DNA of 64,000 nt from NCBI GenBank assembly GCA_963853835.1, contig OY970822.1:47642404-47706403 (forward strand), given 5' to 3'. How positions within the stretch are numbered: position 1 is the first letter of the stretch; each line of letters begins with the position of its first letter. Of this stretch, positions 36,035 through 48,575 are shown one piece after another. A program made the translations under genes and the position numbers. The stretch comes from Calendula officinalis (lineage: Eukaryota; Streptophyta; Magnoliopsida; Asterales; Asteraceae). The notes under the pieces were generated by a model. It was not told the DNA's origin. It saw only the letters and a list, made by a program, of their open reading frames with translations, and did not search any database.

Positions 36035-36814
36035 AATCGAGCTTGAGCTCACGGAGTTTATGAATTTTGAGTACTGTGTTTTCTACCGGAATTTGCTGTT
36101 TTTTCAACAAAATAAAACGCAGAAATATAATTTTTTATACTAAAAAGCTTTAAAATGCATAACTTTAAACACGTTTAGTGAAATGACCGCAGTCAACAAT
36201 TGATATTTTCTTGGTGGGTCATCTTTTCTCTTGCACGTTTGTTTTGTTTTCGGTAGAACACATAAATTGATTAAAACCGGTTTTTTGAAATACGGTTCTT
36301 AAAATTGGTATAAAAACTGAAAAAATGGGTTTTAATCGGTATGAACCTGTTTCAATCGGATATACTTCAGCTCACTAAAAACCTGTTTAAAACCGAACCT
36401 GTTTTTTTCTAAAACCAGTTTTGACTTTCGTTGATCAAAACCGATCCGATTTAATTAAAAATCCGGTTTTTGCACCTCTTGTTGAGATATAATATTGCTT
36501 CCAATTAAAAATTTCTACATAGTTTGCTACTCATTTGTTCAATACAAATGTTCAAATCAAATAATAATATTATGAAAAAATTAGTAAATTCCACATTTTA
36601 ATCAATTTACAAGAAGAAAGATAAAATAGAAAAGTTTAGTAGAATTCAATATAAATTTTCTTATTTTTTAGAGAATTAAGTAGATACAAGTTCAACATCC
36701 TAGTTTTATTGTCCATATTTCATTTTTTATATGTCACAAAATTATTTTCCACTTGAAAATTTCAACTATAGTTAGGTAGTAAAAATAAAATTGTATTGGT
36801 TGCACAGTGTAATA
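36035..36814. other. Upstream region of the transporter and fold-back AACCGG cluster
   Basis: 36035-36200 is the likely promoter and leader of the minus-strand gene. At 36268-36475 aaccggt and ccggttt words alternate in both orientations and the stretch ends tccggtttttgcacctctt, reminiscent of a hAT-type MITE; ends not resolved. Confidence 0.4.
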
Positions 36815-37300
36815 AATGTATTTTTATAAAACTGTGTAAGTTTTGTTTGTGCCACTGTAGGCCAGCACCGCCGTCGGCCACCATCACCTCCATTGAAAAC
36901 CTCCCCCCACTACCGTCTGCTTTAAATCACATGTGATTGTGTATTAAATCACTTGTGACTGCAAACCGCCGTTCACCACCACTACCGCTGCCGACCTCTG
37001 ACGGCTACCGTCTCCACCACTGGCAACCCCAAAACTACCGCCAACCGCTTTCAATCACATGTAATTGTGTATCTAATCACATGTGATTGCGGAGACGCCC
37101 GACGGTGGTCAGTGGCGGCAGTGGTCGGTGATGGTGGTGGTGGTTGTGTATTCAGATGTGATTTGATGATAGTAGTGGTTAAGAGATTGATTTTGAACAT
37201 TTAACTTTTTTTTATCCAATAATTATGATTTGTCACTTTAAACTTATTTTAAGGATATATTTCGTATAACACAACTCTCTAAAACATGTACGCGAGTTTT
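36815..37300. mobile_element. Palindrome-rich element, copy 1
   Basis: Edges resemble each other in inverted orientation (aactgtgtaagttttgtttgtg and, from the right, agagttgtgttatacgaa). The core is Pro/Gly-codon-like GC-rich simple sequence with several aatcacatgtgatt palindromes. It is related to the element at 37880-38695. Boundaries are approximate and no target duplication was established. Confidence 0.45.
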
Positions 37301-37490
37301 GTGAAAAGTAATTACATTTGGATCATTGTTATTTTTAAGATCGAACTTGTACTTGTATACTGTCGAAAATTGTATTTTAGCTATTCGTAAAATTATTAAT
37401 TTCAATTTTAAATTTGTCTAAAACAGAACCTTTACTCATTTGATAATTGTAAAATCAATCATACTTCCAATTATCAAATTTTAAACTATT

Positions 37491-37700
37491 TTTTTATTTT
37501 TTTTATTTTTTTTGGAACGGCTAGTTAGTAAGTTAGTGGTTCGAGCCTAGACAGTGACATCCACAAGGGGCAGTATGCCTTCCCTTGAATCTTCCACCTA
37601 TGGGGAATAAACCCCACGTCCACGACGGGACTTGAACCCATGACCTTGGCCATGGGCAACACCTTATCTTTTTCACCAATACCACTAGACTAGAAGCCTT
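37491..37700 (-). mobile_element. SINE (tRNA-derived) with 14-bp target duplication
   Basis: On the minus strand: A-box-like tctagtctagtggtattggt, B-box-like gggttcaagtcccg, body, ...ggctcgaaccactaac...agccgttcc, A-rich tail. Perfect duplications aattttaaactatt at 37477-37490 and 37701-37714 prove insertion by target-primed reverse transcription. The tRNA of origin cannot be assigned by eye. Confidence 0.92.
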
Positions 37701-37879
37701 AATTTTAAACTATTAAAGTTCTCGGGAATTCTACCTTTAAAAAGAAATAGAACATATTTATAAATTTTTTATGAGCGAGAATTTCATAATCAGATTTGAT
37801 GCCGCGTCTTTTTAATATTTTTAAGCAATTAAAGGAACTAAAATATTAAATCCTTCGTTAAAATAAGAATAAAAAGCAT

Positions 37880-38695
37880 GTATAGATAAGTTATAGGTTT
37901 TGTTCGTAGTGGTTTGTTCAAGATAGTCCATTAATTTTATCTAGTCCCAAGACACAATTATTAGCCCTTGGAATAAGAAAAAGTCAAATGTCAAGATCAA
38001 GTTTTAAACCACCACCACCACTATAAACACATGTGCTTCAATACATCAATACCCCACCCACCTCCGGCGGCCGGAGACGGCGGCTGACAGCAGCGGACAG
38101 CGGCGGCCGGCGGCGGCGGACGACGGCCGGAGGTGTCGGCCGGCGGCGGTGGTCGTGACTTGAAACACATGTGTTTGAAACACATGTGTTTGACCTTTTG
38201 AAACATATGTGCTTCGTAGTTCGCATGCTCCCCTGTGTTTTAGAAACTCATGGTTTTAGTGAAACACATGTGTTTCGTGACTTGAAACACATGTGTTTCA
38301 CCTTTTGAAACACATGTGCTTCATAGTTCGCATGCTCTCATGTGCTTTAGAAACTCATGTTTTGAGTGAAACACGTGTGTTTCGTGACTTAAAACACATG
38401 TGTTTGAAACACATTTGTTTGAAGTGACTTGAAACACATGTTTGAAATACATGTTTGAAACACATGTGTTTGAAACACATGTGTTTCACCACCACCACCA
38501 GCACCTTCACTATCAGCCACCACCGCCGCCGCATACGGTGGCCGCCGCCGGCGGTGGCCGGCGATGGCTTTAGGTGGCAGTTGCTAAATATCTGATCTTG
38601 ACCATTTTGATTCAATAGTTAGAATTTGTTCATTAGAACTATGCAAAACCTTTGGACTACCAAGAACACAACTCTTTATTCTTAACAGTTGGATT
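37880..38695. mobile_element. Palindrome-rich element, copy 2
   Basis: Inverted, diverged edges (ataggttttgttcgtagtgg on the left; from the right gagttgtgttcttggtagtcc), both followed inwards by gtcaagatca. The core carries two GC-rich stretches (38050-38150, 38510-38570) around a tandem field of about 14 aaacacatgtgttt palindromes or variants (38026-38490). Proline-rich frames here are low complexity. Confidence 0.5.
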
Positions 38696-39190
38696 GTCAA
38701 TTTCTTTGAATTATTTTTTGTTTTTTAAAGTTTGTTTGAAGTATATATTTAAAAACTCATAATTCAAATACCACCAATTTATGTCATTTTTCCTCGAACT
38801 TAAACGTGTCTTGTTATAATTTGCCGTGTCCCCTTTTTCTCATTCACCAAATGGAACATTATAATTATCACTCGTATTTGCCACTCAATTTTAATCCATA
38901 TGAACTAATTTCAATGAAAATAAATATATATGTAATTATTTTAATGATATTAGACTATGAGTAAACGGAAGGTCGCGAGGCGACCGTGACGGAAGGTCAC
39001 CCCTTTGAAGAGGCCGTCCCACCCATTACACCCTTCAAGCTTGATGAGTCCCCGTGCTGATTACTGATTTGGCAAAGGCTCGGTCGCTAGGGCGACCGAT
39101 GGAGGTCGCCTGAATAGTGCAATGGTCGTTTGTATATCGTCCTTGGTAAGTGGTGCATGTAATAATAAAATTAGTTTTAAAGTTTTGTTG
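38696..39190. other. Spacer with ggtcgcc/ggcgacc words
   Basis: 38955-39115 contains several ggtcgc and gcgacc words in both orientations around caagcttgatgagtcc; this may be a retrotransposon edge. Nothing firm. Confidence 0.35.
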
Positions 39191-39195
39191 GGGTG

Positions 39196-40994
39196 TGTAA
39201 CACACCAATTTTTCAAACCAATTTAAACTCTTTAAATGAATAAGTTTAACATTCAAATCCATAATATCCAAAAACATGGTTTAAATAAAACATTTGAAAT
39301 GATCAATAAGTATCAAAAACTTGTGTTACAATAATATCAAAACTAAACTCTTAGGGAATCAAATGGTACACCGAGCTTAATCATCCAATGGTAACACTAC
39401 GGGCCGCCTAATCCTAAGCTCCCGAACCTGAGTACATAGCAAAAAATAAACGTAGTACGTGAGACAAAATTGTCTCGTGAGAAACAAGGGTTTTGGACCC
39501 GGTTAGAAATATTTGCAATAAACTAATAATTAAATAATTATCACATTGCACATAGTCAATCATACTCTAAGGCTTGCCATAAGCCCACACATACGTAACG
39601 GGCCTCCCTGAAACAAACTCCCCCGATATGGGTTATCTAGGTAATCTCCCCCGTTTCCGGGTTATCTATTTGCTTCCCCAATTTTCGGGTTATCTCAACT
39701 CCCCCGCTTTCTGGGTTATCTATTTCTCGACACACTACCCTTGCGCAGAGTGGTACCGCCCCAAGTAGGTGTCACTACTCCCCCAACTTGAGTGGGTTGT
39801 CTAGGATCCAGTTGATTAGCTACCACATAACAGATCATCAAACTTGAGCCAATGCTCCCAATCATAACTCATATCATACTAGCGGTAACCAACAAATCAA
39901 TTAACAATTCAATTCATACTAATATCAATTCAACCATTTTCTTTATTAAAACAATTATCTAATAAAGACTCAATAAATCATTTCAACTATAAAAATTGGG
40001 TTTACTATGTACTCAGAAAAGATCACATGTATTCACCTTAGCAATGCTTTCCAATACTTGTGTTAATCAACACAAATCCTTACTCCTCAATCAATTAAAG
40101 AAGTACTTCCAATCACAAGGTCTTCTTGACCCAACATCAATATCGTTACAATAACTAGTTATTATCCATAACTAATCACTAATCAATCCATATTAACCTT
40201 CCTAACCACCAAGTTCATCCAACTAGGTGGAATCTTAAACCCTAGTTCAAGATTTTCCATCAATAATCCCAAATCCAACTTGTACACATAATTGATTACA
40301 AGTCTACAAGGAGTGTTTTACACACATGATAGATCATCTTCCCCAAAGATGACATGGTTAGTTCCCAAAACCACAATGTTTAGCAATATGAAGCTCACAA
40401 TCAAGGTAGATAAGCAAGAGAATCAAGAATTCTTACCCTTGATGTTTAAATCCTTCAAGATGGTGAAGATTTGAGCTCTTGAGCTCCAAAAACGTCCAAG
40501 AATGCTCTCCAATCGGCTGCTATAGATCTAGCGTTGTAGGTGTTATGAAACCCTAGCCTACGCTCATATTTTTATACTTCTGCGCGTCCTCGCGCCGGGC
40601 TCGCACCCAACCTCGCACCGCGAAGAGACGCGGGTTTGCCTGCTAGATGCCGATCTTTTCCAGCTCTCGCGCCTCCCTCGCGCCGCGAACCAAACGCGAA
40701 GCTCGACGCAAACTTCTCGCGTCTGGTCCCTGAAATTTATGTTTGCTTGCTTGATTGCTTACTCGCGCCAGCCTCACGCCTGCCTCGCGCCGCGAGGTCT
40801 GTCTGGGTCAGGTTTTTGCGTTTTAAGCTTGTTTCCATCCAAGTCTTTACCCATACTTGGCTATACTAAGTCCCAACCATTCAAACACTCGATAAAACAC
40901 AACTCAAAACATAAACTAATATAAATACTAAAATTCGTATGAATCCCGAATTAAATATATACGACAATACAAATTGTAAAATGCGGTTGTTACA
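39196..40994 (-). mobile_element. Solo LTR, 1.8 kb, gypsy-like
   Basis: TGTAACACACC...GGTTGTTACA with gggtg at 39191-39195 and 40995-40999. A TATA-like AGTATAAAAATATG on the minus strand (about 40570) followed by aggctagggtttc suggests minus orientation. A run of cccc-g-ttt-gggttatct words (39620-39720) and a GC-rich ctcgcgccgcg part (40580-40800) occur inside; frames there are not genes. Confidence 0.85.
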
Positions 40995-40999
40995 GGGTG

Positions 41000-42317
41000 T
41001 TTTGATAAGAGAATTGATTTGTTCAAAAAAAGTTGTACTTATAATTATTTTCTTTACATTTTTCCCTTATAAAATTTTCCCCTTATAGGTTTAATTTTCT
41101 AAACGATTAATTTCTAAACGTATAGGTTTAATTTTTCTCCATCATTCCCCTTTGTATCTTTTCAAATTTAGAGGCAAAATTCCAATTTCTTAAAAGTTAA
41201 AGAACCTCCACATTCCCAATTGAATACCTTCCATATTGATCTTCATATAATAATTGTCTAGAAACTTGAATTGATATAGATGCAAGAAATCACCATTGTT
41301 GGTGATTTTGAGGAAGAATATAAGTTTTTATGCTAAATCTTATTAATTTATGTGTAACTAACATGTTAGAAGTAGTAATTGTTGATTATGTTTAGTTATA
41401 ATTTGAATATTTAAAATTCATGGGATTTTCTATGAAATGCTAGTTGTAGAAGATGACACGAACCATAAAATTATGATTGGATGATTTTGTGTTTATAAAT
41501 GTTAGGTTAGGTTAGGTTAAGTTAGCTCGATAAAGATGTTAATTATCAAGTATGCTTGATTTTGTCTTGAATTGATAAAATTTGTCATGATTTGGATGAT
41601 TGTGTGTGTAAGTCAAAGGTTAGTCAATAGAGATAATTTGACTTTGGTCAAAATCTAGAGTTACCTTTTATCTAGTTAGTTGTAAAATGCCAATAATATA
41701 TTTACATGATTGTTAAATGGATATTGAAAGTGTTTTAGTTAAGATTGTAAGTTTTGACCCGTTTAGGGTAAATGATGTCAATTGGTTGAATGCATTTTTT
41801 GGTAACTTGACTTAGATGATGAATGATAATTGAATAATTTAATATTTTGTAAATAGTTTGGCATGTTGTAAAAGTGTTAAACAATCTTAACTAAAGTTAC
41901 TCATTTTTGACCCGTTTAATTAGTCTAAAAGTGTAAGTCTTGGGTTTTATACTATTATATGTTATGGTAGTTTTTGGATGATTTAATGCAAGAGTAGAAT
42001 TAGTCTAATTTAAAATATTGACTTTGACTTATGTAGACTGTAGAGGTCCTATTGTTGTGATCAACTAGTAAAACGGAGATGGTTATTGTAAAGTTTGACT
42101 TGGTCGCATGTATAGAATAATCAGTTAAATATGAATTGGCCTTTATATGTACCTTGACATGTTAAATATATAGTTTGTAGTCTTGACATGAATTAAGCGA
42201 TTTTAGACCTGTTTGGTTAAATTGTATAAAATAGAATTAATGTTAATCAAGATTGACTTTGCTATGAGCCATAAGTTGGTTTTGCTTAAAATTTAAGTAA
42301 GATTAACATGTCGGTAG
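41000..42317. other. Spacer, nothing recognised
   Basis: AT-rich; recurring gacttgacc/gacccgttt words resemble retrotransposon LTR or leader DNA, but no ends were found. Confidence 0.4.
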
Positions 42318-42466
42318 AAGTAAAATGTGGTCTTGAATTGGTTTCATCATTTTGACCTGTTTGGTCGTAACGTAAAGCATTTTTACCAACATGCTAATCC
42401 TACTTGAAGTTACCATTCTCAGCAATAACCAAAATGATGAAACCAATTCAAGACCACATTTTACTT
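42318..42466. repeat. Perfect 37-bp inverted repeat
   Basis: Arms 42318-42354 and 42430-42466 are exact reverse complements, separated by 75 bp. No target duplication or transposon end motif is evident. Confidence 0.9.
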
Positions 42467-45231
42467 AATACGCAAAACAGGTTGGTCATAACCATCAAGC
42501 TCATGCCGCGAACCAAATATTTATAGTTGATATGAGCCATATGCAGCATATTGACCATTTGCGGGTGTTCGCGGCGCGAGCCCCTTTGTGTATTTGGTTC
42601 GTGGCACCAACCCTAGGCTTCGTGGCGCGAACCGTGCATCAGACCGTACAGAAGCTTGTTTTCGCGTGTGCGAACTTTGACACATGGTGTGAACCCAGGA
42701 CTTGCGGCGCAAGCCTGTGGTCTCGCCGCGCGAAAGTTTTGTGTGCGGAAAAATTTGTAGATTTCACTTATGACTTGCTAATTGAATTGTCTAATTAATT
42801 GCGTTATGTTAATTAGTCATTTGTGCACATAGGATACTTAGAGGTCAACAAAAGTGGAAATGGCTGGGATTCGTTTACTTTCGTTTTTACGATAATCTGA
42901 CCTTTAATACTTGTGTTGTATTATAAGAGGTTTTATTGTACCGATTAGTAAATGAGCTATTGGTTTATCATTGTTAGGCCGACAATGATTTTAGGTTCTG
43001 CGCTGAACCGCCGTTCCTTTATTTGCCAGTTCATACTTGTGGAAGGTAAACTGGAACTTTACGAGTTCATTTTTGTGGAAGGTGAACTGATAACTTAGTT
43101 GTTTGTTGTAAAAGTCAAACTCGTGTTTATATGTGATGTGATATTTCTTGATTGGTGTTGTCAATGCAGTTTTATTGTTATTTCTATTTACTTAATTTAG
43201 TGCTAGTCTCCACCTCATTGAACAATTTGCAGGGTTCGTTATGATTGCTTTTGTTAGGTGTCGGTCTGGAAATGATTGACTGGACTCTGAATTATGTATT
43301 ATAATTGACCGAATGTTAATATTAAACTATTTGCGTTTACGTAGTATTTACAAAAAATGGTTCTAAAATTACTGTATTACATAGTATGAAATAATATCAA
43401 TTCTTTTATTTATTACATATTTAACAAGTCTATTAGTCAACTGTTGTTTCACTTTTGCAATGGGAGGTGTGTGGTTTACATTATGCGAAATGTTAATTGG
43501 GATGATAATTATGAACTTATAAAGCCTTTTCTAGCAAACTCGTCAGTTGGGTCATATCGTCTTCATCTTTACTGACAAGCAACTGACAAAGTGATGTCAA
43601 TAATAACTCATCACTATCTCATCCCCAATTAAAAGAATATTAAATAAAACCTACAACAATGAGAAACCTACCGACGGGATAGAGGAAGTGATGGTGCCAA
43701 CGGTTGACGAGCTCAACGAGAAGTGGACGCTGCCGATGAGTTCTTATGACATGTCGTTGGCAGCGTCCTAACTCAGTATCAAAACACATAAACATCCTAA
43801 AATCAAAAATTGTCACAATTCTTTCTCTAATGATATCAATAGGGTCGATATTTTTGCAATGTCTGCGTTTAGGGATGGAGGTTAGAGATCATGTAGTTTT
43901 AGGGAGTGTTTGAGATTGAGTTTTTAGCTATTAAGTGTTTATTACATGCTTTTAACGCAATACGTATATTCAAGTGTTTTGATGAATACATAATACGTTC
44001 TCTTTTTACACTTAGAATAAACCTTTTCTTTTAAGTTTAAGAGTGATGCTTATTTAAAGGGTCCTACTAAACAAACCCTCCTTTTCAATTTTAATTTATT
44101 TTAAAGTATTTTTTTTGGAATTCGTGAGATCTAGAATGCAGGCTATATTATCCACCTATATTGTGGGCCATTGCCTCCTTAAAATTAAGGGTGAGGTTCA
44201 AACGAGGAAAGGCTTACGGTGGCCGAATTTTTCCAAAATCTTTTTTTTCTTTTACTGTTATAAACTTTAATTCACACAAAATAATAATGTGAATGATAGT
44301 TTTCAATAAATAGGATCTTTTTTCAGTCATAAAATTCTTTGAATAATTATTTCTAAAAAATAAGATTTTTGAAAGTGGATACGGAATGTTGGCATAAAAT
44401 ATAAAAATTACCATTAATTTCAAAGTTCAAAAGTTATTAAAAAGTGAAAGCTACAAATTTTTTAAAAGGTTTAGGTAACTCATGCCCTAAGGGCATGAGG
44501 TAAAAAGTATTAACTGAACACAAGTGTAGATAATTAGGATTTTCCGTTCAAAAGAAAAAAAATAAAAAATAAAAAATACATTAAATGAAGTATAATTTTA
44601 CCAATTATTAATCACTTTTCCTTTAAAAGACATAAAATATGCCATCCTAAACATTCTTTTAGTATTATTTGGTACATATATCGATCTTTTAATAAAATGG
44701 TCAAGGTTCTTGTGAAAATGTCTGACTTACATTTTCCTTTCCCTTCAATATCATAGCAGCCCTTTACCTTTATACAATGTTTCATGATAAAAAGAATAGT
44801 GACATGTATGTTTAAAGCTTATATGTACGTGTAACCATATTTTTGTTTATTACCACTGCCACAAATATATATTTTACATACTTTTTTGGATTCACAAAAT
44901 TGAACCTTTACTTGTATGCAATAACCATATGGTGATGACAAACCATAATGCTTGTGTTTAATAGTTTGTATTTGTTTAACATAATATAAAATTCTCAAGA
45001 GGTTTCATGTTTATCCATACTAAGAGCAAAAATACCCCTTTGGCTACGGAGCTGCATTTGTGTCAAATCTGGACTACGCGTAAAGCGGATAGTCCCTCTG
45101 GAAATAAGTGACTCGCAAAGCGAATTGGGACCCAGGTTACCAAAAAAAATCATTTGATGATAATCTAGTTGTAATGGTGCTAAAAATGATTAATTAGAGG
45201 TTACGAGTTGAATCCCTTATATATGTAAAAA
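42467..45231. other. Unassigned DNA
   Basis: 42500-42750 is GC-richer with repeated gcgcgaacc words, similar in style to the solo LTR at 39196-40994 and possibly an old LTR piece. 43660-43770 is a GC-rich island without a convincing frame. 45160-45215 has a weak tRNA-like A/B-box arrangement (tagttgtaatggtgc, gagttgaatccc), perhaps a SINE relic. Confidence 0.4.
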
Positions 45232-45741
45232 CTAGAAGGGTATCCGCGCAATGCGGCGCTGAGTAAACGCAACAATATTTTGCGACGAGCATATATTATT
45301 AAGTTACATGTTTTTTTCTAAAAATAATTGTAGTGATGGATGGTGGTGTGGTAATGATGGTAGTGGTTGGTGGTGGCGGCAGTAGTGATGGTGGATGGTA
45401 GTGGTAATGATGGTGAGTGGTGGTTTCGGTAGTGATGGTAGTGGCAGTTAATGGGTAATGGTGGCTGTAGTGATGGTGTGTGGTGGTTGTAGGTGGTGGG
45501 TGTAGTGATGGTGGGTGGTGGTGTCGCTAGTGATAAAGTTTGTGGCAGTGGTGTTTAGCGAATTTATAAAAATAATTATAGTTAATAATAAATATATTGT
45601 TTATTAACTCATTTAATTAGGGTGTTGTGCAAATAACCCATATGCATATTTTTATAAAATCAAATATTTCTCAAAATAAAAAGTGTATTGACGAAAATTA
45701 AGTATTGTTAGTTTGGGAAATGCCTAATTGTATAGTATAGA
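45232..45741 (-). mobile_element. Small non-autonomous Helitron, 510 bp
   Basis: The minus strand begins A|TCTATACTATACAATTAGG (5' end 45741) and ends with a ccgc/gcgg hairpin and CTAG|T (45232-45235), matching Helitron rules including A|T insertion. The interior (45340-45550) is GGT/GATGGT-rich. It could be mobilised by a RepHel in trans; end sequence similarity to the large Helitron is limited. Confidence 0.75.
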
Positions 45742-46609
45742 TTTACTAGATGAAGATTCAAAAATGATAATAAGAATGGTTAGATCTCATACATCATAAG
45801 CAAAATTTAGACATCTCGGTAGCCAGTTATAGATGGGAATACTCTTTTAAATATATATTTGAAATACATTTCAATAAAATTTCTCTTAAAAGCTATATAT
45901 ATTTTTATCATAATTAAAAGAAACGGTCCATCCACCATTATTTATGCATTCATGTTCTTCATATGCTTTCTTATGATACCATGCATTTTTGTTAAAATAA
46001 CTCCATAACATGACAAAAAAAACATTCTTCAAAGGGCAACCAGATCAAATCTTTCTTCCAAAGGCAGATGAACCCAAATCAAAATTTTCAAAATCAATCT
46101 TTCTGTCAATTAATGTTAGCCTTTATAAAGCTCAACTACCTTCTTGTGTATATACTTGTCATCAAGAATTCAAAAAGGCATGTGAAATGTGTCCTTTATG
46201 CATTAACATTATTTTTAATAATGCCATGTTTGGGTTGTTGATAGTGTTACGAATTTAAAAATTCTTACTTATAAATCTTCATACTTATCATTCTAACTAT
46301 AAAATGATTGAGATATGAAATTTATTAATTTTATTTTTTAATCTTATTCTTTGACTTAAACATTTGTATTAATTAAATGAATAGAAAGATAATTAGAAAG
46401 ATTATGTAGGAAGCAAATATCACTTCTCTTAAATTAAAGTAAGACTATTTGTTTTTCTTTCAAGTTCAAGGGTGTCATATCTTGTGGGTATCTTTTTTTG
46501 TTCGGACAAAAATATGGCAACATTTAAACTTTTTTGTTTAAACAGGCAGCAATTAAAATTAGTTTAACTCTTTCATGTGAGTTATTGTAATCACAACAAT
46601 AGATCTTTA
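45742..46609. other. Spacer, nothing recognised
   Basis: AT-rich. An 82-codon frame at 46010-46258 has no recognisable features and I do not call it. Confidence 0.4.
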
Positions 46610-46950
46610 GAGCAGTCTCAATGGTACTTTCGTTTCCCCCACTTCCACAACCGAAGAGAAGGGTATCATTGGCACGCTTCTTTACTTTAATACATTCAGT
46701 TGAATTTTTTCTCAAACCAAAGAGTTGAGGGGTTTAATTATGTGGGGCCAATGCAATTCAATAAGCAATAAGGTATTTTGATATTTTGTGTGTGTATTTG
46801 TAATAGTGGGGCCCAAAAAACTGAAGAGAAAAGGATATTGTTGGCATGAGTTGTCAGATTAATGTCAGTTGTAGTGTGAGCTGACGTGTCGCTGATTTGG
46901 CAAAAACTAAATGTGTCACTTTCATTCACTGTTGGTGGGAGGGAGCGTTC
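46610..46950. mobile_element. Tourist-like MITE (GAGCAGTCTC ends)
   Basis: TTA at 46607-46609 and 46951-46953; ends GAGCAGTCTC and, inverted, GAACGCTCCC. 341 bp, non-coding. Confidence 0.55.
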
Positions 46951-46985
46951 TTATTAACAACTAATTATCCTTACATTTTTATATA

Positions 46986-47355
46986 CTAGCAGGGTACCCG
47001 CACAATACGGCGGCGGGTACCCTATAACTATATTTTGTGATAACAATATACGATGGTGGCAGTAGTGATGGGCATTTTTAGCAGTCATGAAATTAGTGGG
47101 TTTTTTAGAACTACATTTGGGCCGGTTAAAAAAAGTAAAGATGGTGGTGGGTTATCACAATCGTAAAAGTTATATGAATTAGCGTTTGCAATAAAACAAA
47201 TGCAGCAAGTAGCTATGGTTAACACGCACGCCTAACTCCCAAATGGTCACGGGTTCGATTCCCGTAAACTGTGTTTTAATATTTTGGGTGTCTTAAGTGT
47301 TTAAGATATTTCTCAAAGTAGAAAGGAGAAATTAAGACCTTTCATTAGTAGTAGA
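46986..47355 (-). mobile_element. Second small Helitron-like element
   Basis: 3' end: an 11-bp stem agggtacccgc/gcgggtaccct (46991-47023) followed by CTAG|T at 46986-46989. The GATGGTGG-rich interior resembles the 45232 element. The 5' end is set tentatively where the minus strand reads TCTACTACTAATG (about 47355); the flanking base does not fit A|T, so this end is uncertain. Confidence 0.5.
47205..47272 (+). repeat. tRNA-like sequence, probably SINE head or tRNA relic
   Basis: An A-box-like gtagctatggttaac and a good B box gggttcgattccc with a paired T arm (cggg/cccg). No acceptor stem can be drawn, so not called a functional tRNA. Confidence 0.4.
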
Positions 47356-47713
47356 ACTTTCGTTTCGGATCTAGTAGAAAGTCTTTTGCAAATCACACTA
47401 TCCAAATTTGACTTGCTAGTTTACTGAGATTATACCGTTGATTTGCAAAGAACATATAAAAAGCGGCCTCCTTAAAAAATATACAATTTTAACATCTCCA
47501 ATCATAGATGTTTAAAAACATATAAAACGAAAAAAAATGAGAAATGTATCTAACAAAATTAAAAATGAAGATAGAATGAAAAAAATAATTTAAAATACAT
47601 GTATCCCATATACTAAAGATTTATTAAATTTTATTTTTATGTTAATCCTCTTAGTTAAGAATAGAAATGTATAATATACAATTTAAGACTACCCTTAATG
47701 GTTGGGTCTTCCC

Positions 47714-47744
<31 letters not shown>

Positions 47745-48570
47745 ACACAAAAAACACACACCACTTCGTCCGTCCTCAAGAACGCGTCACCCTTTCTTTT
47801 TTGTTTGGTTTGATCAACAGACTGACCGAATGTTTTTGCACGAGAAAGCTGAGGTCTGGTTATGAATTTGAAAGAAAAATGTTTGGTGATGCATTTTGTC
47901 ACCATTAAGGCCATTAAGGTTATTTGGTTATGTTTTTTTGTGTTAGAAAGAAAACTGAGGTAATCCTAAAATAGCAATAATAACCATTACTACTAGTCTA
48001 ATTGTGACAACTCACAATTAAAGTTAGTTACTTATTTTCTGAAAAAATAAGATTTGCATTGCTGACATGGATGGATGAGATTAAATAAATCATGATTTTT
48101 ATATAATTGCGGTATTTGATTAACTTATGATGGAGACTAGTGATGGAGATTGAGGGAGAAAGAGGGAGAAAGAGGTGGGTACGTAATTGTAGTATCATAA
48201 ACACCCTGTTTTAAACAAGTCCTACACAATATGTCTACCTTGAATAGCACCACAGGCAAACATTCATTGTACGTTGGGAAAATTAAACTTTTTCCGTGCA
48301 CAATAATAGAGATATCTTATTTCATAATGCACACTCCACGTCCATATTATTTAGTTTTAAACACAATGATAAATTAACTAACATATTCTATTTACCAAAG
48401 AATATTTGGCCAGGTAGTATTACGTTTGCTCTTCATTCTTATTTTTAAGAGTTCAAGTTTTGTAATAGATATGTGCAATATTTAATAGTAAAATAGTAAT
48501 TACCGTTAAATAAAAACTAACCTATTTTGTTTGAGTGCCTAACATTGAAACGTATCTATGTTAGCAATAC
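47356..48570. other. Spacer with microsatellite
   Basis: Contains C20 followed by (AC)9 at 47711-47749. Otherwise AT-rich without a recognisable gene. Confidence 0.5.
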
Positions 48571-48575
48571 AAGTA

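Noticed and set aside
36034..36052. Upstream start (GTG at 36052) for the transporter
   Set aside because: Not an ATG; the first ATG in frame is at 36034 and gives a normal transit-peptide-like start.
38021..38615. Cys/Phe- and Pro-rich frames with repeated CFKHMCFK
   Set aside because: Products of the aaacacatgtgttt palindrome array and GC-rich simple sequence.
40636..40924. Short plus-strand frames in GC-rich DNA
   Set aside because: Inside the 39196-40994 solo LTR; composition-driven.
41505..41525. ggttaggttagg as telomere-like repeat
   Set aside because: Too short and not the plant TTTAGGG unit.
42521..42798. Overlapping 63- and 88-codon frames
   Set aside because: GC-rich LTR-like DNA with repeated gcgcgaacc; both strands open by composition.
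44100..44220. Possible further SINE copy
   Set aside because: Only the ttccaaaaaaaat-like tail and a few body words match; no target duplication seen.
47205..47272. Functional tRNA gene
   Set aside because: The B box and T arm are good, but no acceptor stem or clear anticodon arm can be drawn.
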